From contig JBMOOJ010000135.1 in assembly GCA_049323835.1 (NCBI GenBank), positions 1 through 45,558 of the forward strand: a stretch of 45,558 nt of DNA, in the 5' to 3' direction. A program made the translations under genes and the position numbers. The notes under the pieces were generated by a model that ran no database searches, had not been told where the DNA came from, and worked only from the letters and a program-made list of their open reading frames with translations. Positions 1-6,870 of this stretch are shown one piece after another. How positions within the stretch are numbered: position 1 is the first letter of the stretch; each line of letters opens with the position of its first letter. This DNA comes from SG-bin9 sp049323835 (GTDB lineage: Bacteria; Pseudomonadota; Alphaproteobacteria; Rhizobiales; Xanthobacteraceae).

Positions 1-536
1 TCGAACTTGACGATCTCCGGCTCTTCGGTTTCGGGACCGAAGATTGCGATGATCGAATGCAGCGGCCGCACCCACGATAGCGCGCCGGGCTTCTTCGAAC
101 GCTCGCCCCAGCGCATCGATTTCGGCCAGGGGAAGGTGCGGACGATGACCGGCAGGAATTCCGCGATCACCGTGATCGCATCGCGGCCGGGCTTCTCGAT
201 CAGCGCCACGTAGAAGTCACCCTTCTTCGGGTCCTTCTGAAGCGTCGCCTCGTCGAGCGACTTCAGGCCAGCGGCTTTCAGGAACCCCCGCACGGCGGCA
301 TCCGGTGCGCCGACCTTCGGGCCCTTGCGCTCTTCCTTGAGGTCCGGCTGGCGCGCGGGAATACCGTGCACGGTGAGCGCGAGGCGGCGCGGCGTCACGA
401 ACGCTTTCGCGCCCTCATAAACGAGGCCCTCGGCCACCAGCTTGTCGGTGACCATGCGGCGCAGGTCTTCCGCCGCCTTCGCCTGCATGCGCGCGGGGAT
501 TTCTTCGGAAAACAGTTCAAGCAGAAGATCGGGCAT
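1..536 (-). CDS. glyS: Glycine--tRNA ligase beta subunit, N-terminal part (runs off window)
   Basis: This is the first 178 codons of the beta subunit of the bacterial tetrameric (alpha2beta2) glycyl-tRNA synthetase, which charges tRNA-Gly with glycine in the cytoplasm. The start is the ATG at 534-536, giving MPDLLLELFSEEIPARMQ, the typical GlyS beginning; the frame stays open to the window edge. It begins three bases after the stop codon of glyQ on the same strand, so the two subunits are very likely co-transcribed and translationally coupled. The rest of the gene is outside the window, so completeness cannot be judged. Confidence 0.95.
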   Translation of the reverse strand, partial: MPDLLLELFSEEIPARMQAKAAEDLRRMVTDKLVAEGLVYEGAKAFVTPRRLALTVHGIPARQPDLKEERKGPKVGAPDAAVRGFLKAAGLKSLDEATLQKDPKKGDFYVALIEKPGRDAITVIAEFLPVIVRTFPWPKSMRWGERSKKPGALSWVRPLHSIIAIFGPETEEPEIVKF

Positions 537-539
537 GGA

Positions 540-1469
540 TCAGGCTCCGCCCGCTTCGGTGTGAACCCAGGCGTCGCCGCAGGCTTTCGCCAGTTCGCGC
601 ACGCGCAGAATGTAGCTTTGCCGCTCGGTGACGGAAATCACGCCGCGCGCATCGAGCAGATTGAAGACGTGGCTCGCCTTGATGCACTGGTCGTAGGCCG
701 GCAGCGCCATCAGATGCGTCTCGCGCTTACCGTCCTTCCAGCCCGCATCGAGATACTTGCGGCACGCGGCTTCCGCCATCTTGAACTGCTCGAACAGCAT
801 GGTGGTGTCCGAGTGCTCGAAGTTATGGCGCGAGTATTCCTGCTCGGCCTGAAGGAACACGTCGCCGTACGTCACCTTCTCGGCGCCTTCGCGTCCGTTG
901 AAGTTGAGATCGTAGACGCGATCGACACCCTGCACGTACATGGCGAGGCGTTCGAGACCGTAGGTGAGTTCGCCCGCGACCGGCGAACATTCAACGCCCG
1001 CGACCTGCTGGAAATACGTGAACTGAGAGACCTCCATACCGTCGCACCAGCACTCCCAGCCGAGCCCCCACGCGCCGAGCGTCGGGCTCTCCCAGTCGTC
1101 CTCGACGAAACGGATGTCATGCAGCTTCGGATCGACGCCGATCGCTGCCAGCGACTTCAGGTACAGATCCTGAAGGTCCGGCGGCGACGGCTTCAGGATC
1201 ACCTGGAACTGATAGTAGTGCTGCAAGCGGTTCGGGTTCTCGCCATAGCGTCCATCTTTGGGACGCCGCGACGGCTGCACGTAGGCCGCGTTCCACGTCT
1301 TCGGTCCGAGCGCGCGCAGCGTCGTCGCAGGATGAAACGTACCCGCGCCGACTTCCATGTCGTAGGGCTGCAAGATCACGCAACCGTAATCCGCCCAATA
1401 GCGCTGCAACGTCAGGATGAGGCCCTGGAACGAACGCTCCGGACGCATGTGTTCGGGAAGAGATTCCAT
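540..1469 (-). CDS. glyQ: Glycine--tRNA ligase alpha subunit
   Basis: Catalytic alpha subunit of the alpha2beta2 glycyl-tRNA synthetase; it binds ATP and glycine and forms glycyl-adenylate, while the beta subunit binds and edits the tRNA. The 309-residue product has the usual family length and the class II-type core sequence GAGTFHPATTLRALGP near residue 42, followed by the conserved YVQPSRRPKDGRYGENPNR stretch. The start at 1469 (MESLPEHMRPERSF) is plausible; the Met seven residues further in is an alternative. glyS follows after three bases. The 210 bp upstream shows no feature I can name. Confidence 0.97.
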   Translation of the reverse strand: MESLPEHMRPERSFQGLILTLQRYWADYGCVILQPYDMEVGAGTFHPATTLRALGPKTWNAAYVQPSRRPKDGRYGENPNRLQHYYQFQVILKPSPPDLQDLYLKSLAAIGVDPKLHDIRFVEDDWESPTLGAWGLGWECWCDGMEVSQFTYFQQVAGVECSPVAGELTYGLERLAMYVQGVDRVYDLNFNGREGAEKVTYGDVFLQAEQEYSRHNFEHSDTTMLFEQFKMAEAACRKYLDAGWKDGKRETHLMALPAYDQCIKASHVFNLLDARGVISVTERQSYILRVRELAKACGDAWVHTEAGGA

Positions 1470-1679
1470 GATCGCTTTAAGGATTCGCTGACCTAACCGA
1501 TAGCGCGCGGACCGTATCGGTGTGGAAAGCGGGAATCAAGCTGTGGCCCAAGAAACTCAGGCCCCCGCCAAAGCGTAATGATGCGGAGCGACGCCGCGGG
1601 CTGCCGCCACAGTCAGGGCGATCGCGCACTCCATTCGAGACACGAACCGATCCATACAAGAAACGAAAGGCCGCTCGTC

Positions 1680-1826
1680 ATGTCGGTTGAGACGATCGCA
1701 ACCTGTTTTGTCGCCGTGGCACTGACCGCATTCGCCGCAGCGCCTTACGTGTTCGCACAGCGCGAGGAGAAACGCGCGCGCGCGGATCGTGAATCGAACG
1801 TGAATCGTTTCGAGGAAACGCGGTAA
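1680..1826 (+). CDS. Small single-pass membrane protein, unknown function
   Basis: A 48-residue frame starting MSVETIATCFVAVALTAF. It has one predicted membrane segment (about residues 5-24) followed by a short highly charged tail rich in Arg, Glu and Asn. A purine-rich stretch (aacgaaagg) lies about 8-15 bases upstream of the ATG and could act as ribosome binding site. I do not recognise a family. The membrane-segment plus charged-tail layout and the RBS make it more likely than not to be translated, but a chance frame cannot be excluded. Confidence 0.45.
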   Translation: MSVETIATCFVAVALTAFAAAPYVFAQREEKRARADRESNVNRFEETR

Positions 1827-2003
1827 CGCTCTCCTAACCGCTACAGCAATGCGATGTCCTTTCCTTGCGCTTTGTTAGGACATGGCGGCGCATAGTCCGC
1901 GTGCGCCAGAACGAAGACCGGCACACCGGCATGCGCCTCACCATCCATACCCGCCCACAAGAGGCGGCGATGAATGGGGAGACATTTTTTGGGGGCTCAA
2001 ACA

Positions 2004-2090
2004 ATGATCGTTGCTCAAATCATCGGAGCTGTTCTGATCGCGCTGGCGCTGCTGGCGATGGTCGAAACAGACACGCGCGCAATTCGCTAA
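2004..2090 (+). CDS. Putative 28-residue membrane peptide
   Basis: A 28-codon frame, MIVAQIIGAVLIALALLAM followed by VETDTRAIR, which is essentially one membrane helix with a polar C-terminus. A G-rich run (ttttttgggggctc) precedes the ATG but is not a textbook Shine-Dalgarno sequence. A hairpin with a short T-rich end (2125-2150) follows, which would fit a short transcript. Function unknown. Confidence 0.35.
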   Translation: MIVAQIIGAVLIALALLAMVETDTRAIR

Positions 2091-2124
2091 CGCACTCGGT
2101 TTGCGTGGGCTCACGCGCACGCAA

Positions 2125-2150
2125 AAGCCTGCCTTACCTCCAGGCTTGTT
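2125..2150 (+). terminator. Terminator-like hairpin
   Basis: Perfect 7-bp inverted repeat AAGCCTG / CAGGCTT (2125-2131 and 2141-2147) followed by GTTT. It lies 35 bases after the stop of the 28-residue frame. The short T-run makes it only a weak candidate for an intrinsic terminator. Confidence 0.35.
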
Positions 2151-2152
2151 TA

Positions 2153-2186
2153 GCATCCTTCGCGGCATGCCCGCCGCGAGGGATGC
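2153..2186. repeat. Strong isolated hairpin
   Basis: Arms GCATCCTTCGCGGC and GCCGCGAGGGATGC (2153-2166, 2173-2186) pair at 13 of 14 positions plus one G-U, around a 6-base loop. No T-run follows on either strand. It sits just downstream of the minus-strand gene that ends at 2217, so it may protect or end that transcript. Confidence 0.5.
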
Positions 2187-2216
2187 GCAAGCGTGCTTGC
2201 TCGCTTGGGGTGCAGA

Positions 2217-2411
2217 TCAGCCCGGACGATACGCGCCGGTGACCGGATCGCGGCGAAGCGTCGGGATTGTCTCGCGCGCGACCGTCTCGGACAGATGCGC
2301 CTGTCGCGCAGCCTCGAGTTCGTCATTGACGCGGCGTGCGGTTTTCATCGCCCAGCGCACCAGCGCGAAGGCGCCGACTGCACCGCCGAGAACCGCCAGA
2401 AAAGGTGGCAT
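2217..2411 (-). CDS. Conserved hypothetical small membrane-anchored protein
   Basis: A 64-residue product with one N-terminal membrane segment (MPPFLAVLGGAVGAFALVRW), then a basic and amphipathic helix (KTARRVNDELEAARQAH) and a C-terminal RRDPVTGAYRPG. The RDP-TGAYRP ending is a motif I associate with small uncharacterised proteins of Bradyrhizobium relatives. A purine-rich GGGAGCGAGGAG precedes the ATG, a good ribosome binding site. It is in the same direction as and 57 bp downstream of the S49 peptidase gene and could be co-transcribed. No function can be assigned. Confidence 0.7.
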   Translation of the reverse strand: MPPFLAVLGGAVGAFALVRWAMKTARRVNDELEAARQAHLSETVARETIPTLRRDPVTGAYRPG

Positions 2412-2468
2412 GGAAAACTCCTCGCTCCCTTTAACCCGAAACGGACCGAAAACGTTCCGATTTGACCA

Positions 2469-3380
2469 TTATAGCCCGTAACGCGCCCAGACTGCCCTGG
2501 ATTCCATGGCGGAAATAAGCTCGTCCCCCAGCCCGGAATAGCCAATCCCTGCGGCAAAAGACCCCGCCCCGGCCGATTTGCGCCCGAAAAAGCTCGATAA
2601 CAGGCCGGTCGGCTGCGCGATCACGGGGGTACGGACCTTGTCGCCGAACCGCGCCCGCAGGGTCGAGCGCAGATCGCCGATGGCGTCGGCAAGGCCAAGC
2701 TGGATCGAGCGATCGCCCGCCCAGTATTCGCCGGTGAAAAGGTCGTCGTCGGCGCCTTTCAGGCGTGCGCCGCGGCTTTCCTTCACGAGATCGATGAAGA
2801 CCCGATGGATTTCGCGCTGAATCTCTTTCAGCCGCGCGACGTCATCCGGATTCTCAGGCAGGAACGGATCGAGCGTCGCCTTGTGCTTGCCGGCCGTGTA
2901 GAGCCGCCGCTCGACGCCCATCTTCTTGATCAACTCCTGGAAGCCGAACGTGCCGCCAACCACGCCGATCGAGCCGAGAATGGACGACGGATCGCAGAAG
3001 ATCTCGTCGCCCGCGCACGCGATCATGTAACCGCCCGACGCCGCGACATCCTCGACGAACACCAGCACGCGCAGATTCTTCTCGTCCGCGAGTTGGCGGA
3101 TGCGCAGATAGATCTGTCGCGACTGAACGGGAGAACCGCCCGGTGAGTTGATGACGATCGCAACCGCCTTGGCATTGCGGGTTGCGAATGCCCGCTCCAG
3201 CAGCCGCGCGACGCCGGCCAGCGTCATCCCGGGCCGCAGCGGCGTCACCGCGCCGATGACGCCGGACAGTCGCACCACGGGAACGACGGGAATATCCCGC
3301 CGCCAGCGCGCCGGTAGCAGCCTTGTGATCGAACTGACCCAATTTGGCCGCGTCCGATCCGTATCAGTCCCGTGCGACAT
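2469..3380 (-). CDS. sppA: S49 family serine peptidase (SppA/SohB type)
   Basis: Membrane-associated protease of the signal peptide peptidase A family, which degrades cleaved signal peptides or small membrane proteins using a Ser/Lys dyad. The 303-residue product has the nucleophile in the ASGGYM motif (Ser115) and the general-base lysine in GKHKATLDPF (probably Lys167). INSPGGSP (near residue 78) and the GSIGVVGGTFGF segment are also typical. The start is set to the ATG at 3380 because GAGG lies five bases upstream; an in-frame ATG five codons earlier (3395) lacks a site. It is single-domain, like the short bacterial forms, with a weakly hydrophobic N-terminal region and no clear transmembrane helix. 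A TTAA-N7-TTAA box lies 28 bp upstream. Confidence 0.9.
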   Translation of the reverse strand: MSHGTDTDRTRPNWVSSITRLLPARWRRDIPVVPVVRLSGVIGAVTPLRPGMTLAGVARLLERAFATRNAKAVAIVINSPGGSPVQSRQIYLRIRQLADEKNLRVLVFVEDVAASGGYMIACAGDEIFCDPSSILGSIGVVGGTFGFQELIKKMGVERRLYTAGKHKATLDPFLPENPDDVARLKEIQREIHRVFIDLVKESRGARLKGADDDLFTGEYWAGDRSIQLGLADAIGDLRSTLRARFGDKVRTPVIAQPTGLLSSFFGRKSAGAGSFAAGIGYSGLGDELISAMESRAVWARYGL

Positions 3381-3407
3381 CGTAACCTCGTTCACAAAGT
3401 GTTTGCC

Positions 3408-3422
3408 TTAACCCCACCTTAA
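3408..3422. promoter_or_regulatory. Candidate CtrA box (TTAA-N7-TTAA)
   Basis: The sequence TTAACCCCACCTTAA matches the full palindromic recognition consensus of the alphaproteobacterial cell-cycle regulator CtrA. It lies between the divergent S49 peptidase gene (28 bp from its start) and the 32-residue membrane peptide gene (97 bp from its start). The match is seen directly; binding is inference. Confidence 0.45.
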
Positions 3423-3518
3423 CCGCCGGAACGCTTCTTGCTCTGAGTTTGTTGCCCTGCGTTCGTTGTTCTGCGTCAGCCGCCGCTTCGCATCGTCAAA
3501 GCCGAGAAGGTCAAAACC

Positions 3519-3617
3519 ATGAAGACATATCTTTTGATCCTGATGATGGGCACGCTTCTCGCGGCAATCCACTTCACCTCGATGCCGGACAAGCAGACCA
3601 AGCGGACTGTGCAGTAA
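3519..3617 (+). CDS. Small membrane peptide, 32 residues
   Basis: The frame reads MKTYLLILMMGTLLAAIHF then TSMPDKQTKRTVQ: one hydrophobic helix and a short basic tail. GAGAAGG lies 9-15 bases before the ATG, a credible ribosome binding site, and the stop is nine bases before the stop of the convergent methyltransferase gene. The good RBS and the compact fit between two genes support translation. Function unknown. Confidence 0.55.
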   Translation: MKTYLLILMMGTLLAAIHFTSMPDKQTKRTVQ

Positions 3618-3626
3618 CGGCATATC

Positions 3627-4400
3627 TCACGGCCGGTGGCCGCCGAGGGAAAGCGCGGCCCGCCCTGCCAGAACATCGCGTGCCTCCGCCGTGGGCAGCC
3701 CCGCCGCATCGTTCAGCACCAGCGCCGGCAGGATTTCCATTGGCGCACGGCCTCCCTTGATCGCCCGGACCAGCACGCGAATGGCCGGACTCTCCAGATC
3801 GGGATGAACCGGCAAAATCGCCAGGCTTCCAAACCCGCGGCCGAGCGCCGCAAGCACATCGGTCAACCCATCCGCCCGCCAGATCAGAGTCAGCGCGCCG
3901 CCGGACTTCAGCACGCGCCGCGCGGCGTGGACCCATTCCTCCAGCGTCGTCGCGGTCGCCACATGCGCAAGCCGTTTGTCCTGATCGCTGGAAGCACGGT
4001 GGCGGCCTGCATCGTTGAACGGCGGGTTCATCAGCACCGCGTCGGCGCTGTCGGCATGAAGTCCCGCCTCTTCGAACGCAGCAGCGCTTGCCGCAACATC
4101 GAGCGTCAGAACATTCGCGGCAATAGCGTTCGCCATCGCATTCTCGTGCGCGAGCGCCGCCAGCGGCGCGTTGATCTCGACCAGCGTCAGATCAAGACCT
4201 CCGATGCGCCGCGCCAGCGCGAGTCCGGCCGCGCCGACACCGGCGCCGAACTCGATCACACGATCGCCCGGCTTCGCGGCAGTTGCTGCCGCCAGCAGGA
4301 TCGCGTCATGGCCAGCGCGATGGCCGCGCTTCGGCTGCCGCAGCACGAGATTACCGCCGAGGAAAGCGTCGGTGGTCGTCTCGGCGAGCGCCTCAGTCAT
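3627..4400 (-). CDS. tRNA1(Val) (adenine37-N6)-methyltransferase-like protein
   Basis: SAM-dependent methyltransferase of the TrmN6/YfiC type, which methylates N6 of an adenine next to the anticodon. The 257-residue product has motif I VIEFGAGVGAAGLALA near residue 49, an acidic residue after motif I (LTLVEIN) and the N6-adenine catalytic motif NPPF. The start at 4400 (MTEALAETTTDAFLGG) is preferred over one ten codons upstream because it sits exactly at the end of the DUF2007 gene: the two genes overlap by eight bases and are probably translationally coupled. The exact RNA substrate is inferred from family resemblance. Confidence 0.82.
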   Translation of the reverse strand: MTEALAETTTDAFLGGNLVLRQPKRGHRAGHDAILLAAATAAKPGDRVIEFGAGVGAAGLALARRIGGLDLTLVEINAPLAALAHENAMANAIAANVLTLDVAASAAAFEEAGLHADSADAVLMNPPFNDAGRHRASSDQDKRLAHVATATTLEEWVHAARRVLKSGGALTLIWRADGLTDVLAALGRGFGSLAILPVHPDLESPAIRVLVRAIKGGRAPMEILPALVLNDAAGLPTAEARDVLAGRAALSLGGHRP

Positions 4401-4620
4401 CGCCACGCAACTCATGCGCGAGGCCGGCATCGCTCAGAAGGCGCCGGGCCTGCGCGAGGTCGTCCTCGCCGACGAGAATCCGGCGCGGCAGAATGCCGAT
4501 CGAACCCTCGATGACGCTCATGTTCTGGTCGAGCACGAGATGGCCGATCTCGGCGCCGTCGAGCAAGGCTCCCACCGCCGATACCAGCACCATATCGTTG
4601 GTTCGCAACAATTCCCGCAC
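4393..4620 (-). CDS. DUF2007 domain protein
   Basis: A 75-residue protein of the DUF2007 ('putative signal transducing protein') family, recognised from the MRELLRTNDMVLVSAVGALL opening and the LDQNMSVIEG ... LPRRILVGEDDLAQARRLL pattern. I choose the GTG at 4620, with AAGG nine bases upstream; the frame is open further but that would run into the start region of the divergent prenyl synthase gene and lacks family similarity. Overlap with the downstream methyltransferase gene suggests a two-gene operon. The biochemical role of the family is not established. Confidence 0.8.
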   Translation of the reverse strand: MRELLRTNDMVLVSAVGALLDGAEIGHLVLDQNMSVIEGSIGILPRRILVGEDDLAQARRLLSDAGLAHELRGDD

Positions 4621-4724
4621 TTGAAGCGCCTTCTCGTCGCAGGCGGCCGGGAGGTTCCAGCGGCCCTTGCCCGGCCCCGCCACACTTTCTATTGTCGATT
4701 GGCATAGCATTCCGGAGGCCATAC

Positions 4725-5735
4725 GTGGCGGTTATTGTTCCTTTCGAAAGCCACGCGGCAGCGTCGATCGACCCGCTGGTCGGGCTGGTCGCGCCCGACA
4801 TGGAGCGCGTCAACGCGACCATCCTTGCCCGGACAGGCTCCGAAGTCACCATGATCCCGGAGGTCGCAAACCACCTGATCTCGTCGGGCGGCAAGCGGCT
4901 GCGGCCGATGCTGACGCTCGCGATGGCGAACCTCACCGGATACACCGGCGACGGCCACATCAAGCTCGCGGCTGCGGTCGAATTCATGCACACCGCAACG
5001 CTGCTGCACGACGACGTGGTCGACGAGAGCGAACTGAGGCGCGGCAAGCTGTCGGCGCGCATGCTCTGGGGCAACGAGGCGAGCGTGCTCGTCGGCGACT
5101 TCCTGCTCGGCCAGGCGTTCCGGATGATGGTCGAAGTCGGCTCGCTGCGCGCCCTCGACATCCTCTCCGCAGCGGCCGCGACCATCGCCGAGGGCGAGGT
5201 GATGCAGCTGGCGGCGGCGAAGAACACTGCCACCACCGAAGACGAATATCTCGCAGTGATCCGCGGCAAGACGGCCGAACTTTTCGCCGCTGCCTGCGAG
5301 GTCGGACCCGTGCTCGCCAACCGGCCCAAATCCGAGCAGACCGCCTGCCGCTCGGTCGGCATGAACCTCGGCATCGCTTTCCAGCTTGTCGACGACGTGC
5401 TCGACTACGGCGGCAAGGCCGCGAAGCTCGGCAAGAACGTCGGCGACGATTTCCGCGAGGGCAAGATTACGCTGCCCGTGGTGCTGGCGTTCCGGCGCGG
5501 CAGCGACAGCGAGCGTGCGTTCTGGGTGCGGACGCTGGAAAAGGGCGAGATCGGCGATGGCGATCTCGATCAGGCGATCGGCCTGATGACCAAGCACCGC
5601 GCGCTGGAAGACACCATCAATCGCGCGCAGCACTATGGCGACATGGCCAAGGATGCGCTGGCGCTGTTTCCGGCGTCACCAATGCGCACGGCGCTGGAAG
5701 ACGTCGTCGCGTTCTGTCTGGCGCGATCGCATTAA
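4725..5735 (+). CDS. ispB: Polyprenyl (octaprenyl) diphosphate synthase
   Basis: Trans-isoprenyl diphosphate synthase that elongates farnesyl diphosphate with isopentenyl diphosphate to make the side chain of ubiquinone. The 336-residue product has the first aspartate-rich motif LLHDDVVDES (Asp96, 97, 100), the second FQLVDDVLDY (Asp223, 224, 227), and the GGKRLRP substrate-binding stretch. The start is the GTG at 4725, with CGGAGG seven bases upstream, giving (V)AVIVPFESH; an in-frame ATG eleven codons earlier lacks a comparable site. It is divergent from the DUF2007 operon. The chain length is inferred from the family name used for close relatives and cannot be read from the sequence. Confidence 0.93.
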   Translation: MAVIVPFESHAAASIDPLVGLVAPDMERVNATILARTGSEVTMIPEVANHLISSGGKRLRPMLTLAMANLTGYTGDGHIKLAAAVEFMHTATLLHDDVVDESELRRGKLSARMLWGNEASVLVGDFLLGQAFRMMVEVGSLRALDILSAAAATIAEGEVMQLAAAKNTATTEDEYLAVIRGKTAELFAAACEVGPVLANRPKSEQTACRSVGMNLGIAFQLVDDVLDYGGKAAKLGKNVGDDFREGKITLPVVLAFRRGSDSERAFWVRTLEKGEIGDGDLDQAIGLMTKHRALEDTINRAQHYGDMAKDALALFPASPMRTALEDVVAFCLARSH

Positions 5736-5739
5736 TTCT

Positions 5740-5861
5740 TGTCCCGGACGCGATGCAGCGCAGCTTGCGTTGCATCGCAGAGCCGGGACCATTCCAACCG
5801 CAGAGTTTGCTACGACCCCGGATCAGCGGCGTATCGCTTCGCGCTGCGCCGCGTCCGGGGA
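5740..5861. repeat. Dispersed palindromic repeat, family 2 (full copy)
   Basis: The gap between the ispB-like gene and ispE is filled by an element whose ends are complementary (GTCCCGGACGCG ... CGCGTCCGGGG) and which contains an inner hairpin GATGCA ... TGCATC with GAGCCGGGACC. A shorter copy lies at 42455-42550. It sits between two convergent genes and could end both transcripts. Confidence 0.75.
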
Positions 5862-5871
5862 AAGGCAGCGT

Positions 5872-6756
5872 CTAGCTCAACACCCCCGCGTGCACCCACC
5901 AGCCGGGATGCGCTTGCTGAATCGCGGCAGCCGCTTTCTGTGCGGCACCGCCGGTCTTGAAGATCGCGAAACAGGTCGCTCCCGAACCTGACATGCGTGC
6001 GAACTGCGCACCCTCGGCATCGCGCAGCGCATCGAGCACGTCGCCGATGAGCGGTTGAACCTCAAGCGCCGGCTTTTCCAGATCGTTGATGCCGGAGCCG
6101 ACGACCTCGATCCATGCGTCCGCGCCCGCGCCGTCCTCGGGCCATTGCAGCGCCTGCATCACGTCGGTCGCGCCGACGAGCAGTTCGCCATTCTTCAGAC
6201 CAAGCGCGGTGAAAACATCGCGCGTCGCCACGCCCACGCGCGGATTGACCATCACGCAGAACATGGCCGGCAACGGCAGCGGCGTCAGCTCTTCGCCGAT
6301 CCCCGCCATCAGACACGCCTTTGAAGCGACGCACACCGGAATGTCGGCGCCGGTTTCGCGCGCAACGTCGGCAATGCGCGGGTCGGCGAGATCGAGATTG
6401 TTCGCGCGCGCGAGCAGCCGCAGCGCTGCGGCTGCATCCGCCGAGCCGCCGCCGATGCCGGCCGCAACCGGCAGATGCTTGTCGAGAGTGAAGTGCCCGG
6501 TGCGCAGGCCATCGACACGCTCGGCAAGCGCCGCCGCGACCCGCGTCACCAGATTGTCCTCGAGGCCGCCACACTCGGCGGCACGCGGACCGGTCATCGT
6601 CAGGCCGAGCCTGTCGCCAGACATAAGCGTCAGGGTGTCGGCGCAATCAGCGAACGCCACCAGACTTTCGAGATCGTGGTAGCCGTCCGCGCGACGGCCG
6701 AGCACCCGCAAGGTCAGATTGACCTTCGCCCGTGCTGCTTCGATCAATTGTGCCAT
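5872..6756 (-). CDS. ispE: 4-diphosphocytidyl-2-C-methyl-D-erythritol kinase
   Basis: GHMP-family kinase of the non-mevalonate (MEP) isoprenoid pathway; phosphorylates CDP-methylerythritol on the 2-hydroxyl using ATP. The 294-residue product shows the N-terminal RAKVNLTLRVLGRRADGYH (Lys11 catalytic), the glycine-rich ATP loop PVAAGIGGGSADAAAAL (about 96-112), GADIPVCV with Asp137 as the likely catalytic aspartate, and the C-terminal MSGSGATCFAIF. The start at 6756 (MAQLIEAARAKVNL) is chosen over one 30 codons upstream because it matches the usual N-terminus. It faces the octaprenyl synthase across a repeat; both proteins serve isoprenoid/quinone synthesis. Confidence 0.95.
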   Translation of the reverse strand: MAQLIEAARAKVNLTLRVLGRRADGYHDLESLVAFADCADTLTLMSGDRLGLTMTGPRAAECGGLEDNLVTRVAAALAERVDGLRTGHFTLDKHLPVAAGIGGGSADAAAALRLLARANNLDLADPRIADVARETGADIPVCVASKACLMAGIGEELTPLPLPAMFCVMVNPRVGVATRDVFTALGLKNGELLVGATDVMQALQWPEDGAGADAWIEVVGSGINDLEKPALEVQPLIGDVLDALRDAEGAQFARMSGSGATCFAIFKTGGAAQKAAAAIQQAHPGWWVHAGVLS

Positions 6757-6870
6757 CGCCCACACACGACCGCGCCATTCCGCGCTGTCCGCCTGATCCC
6801 CGGATACCTTCGATATGCTTTTGGGCCGCCTGCGCGCAGGCGTCAACCGTCAGAGACTTGCGAGGGTGGC

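Noticed and set aside
366..1496. 376-codon plus-strand open frame over glyQ
   Set aside because: Antisense to glyQ, which matches its family across the full length.
1477..1659. 60-codon minus-strand frame upstream of glyQ
   Set aside because: Low-complexity Arg/Ser/Gly composition, no ribosome binding site and no similarity recognised.
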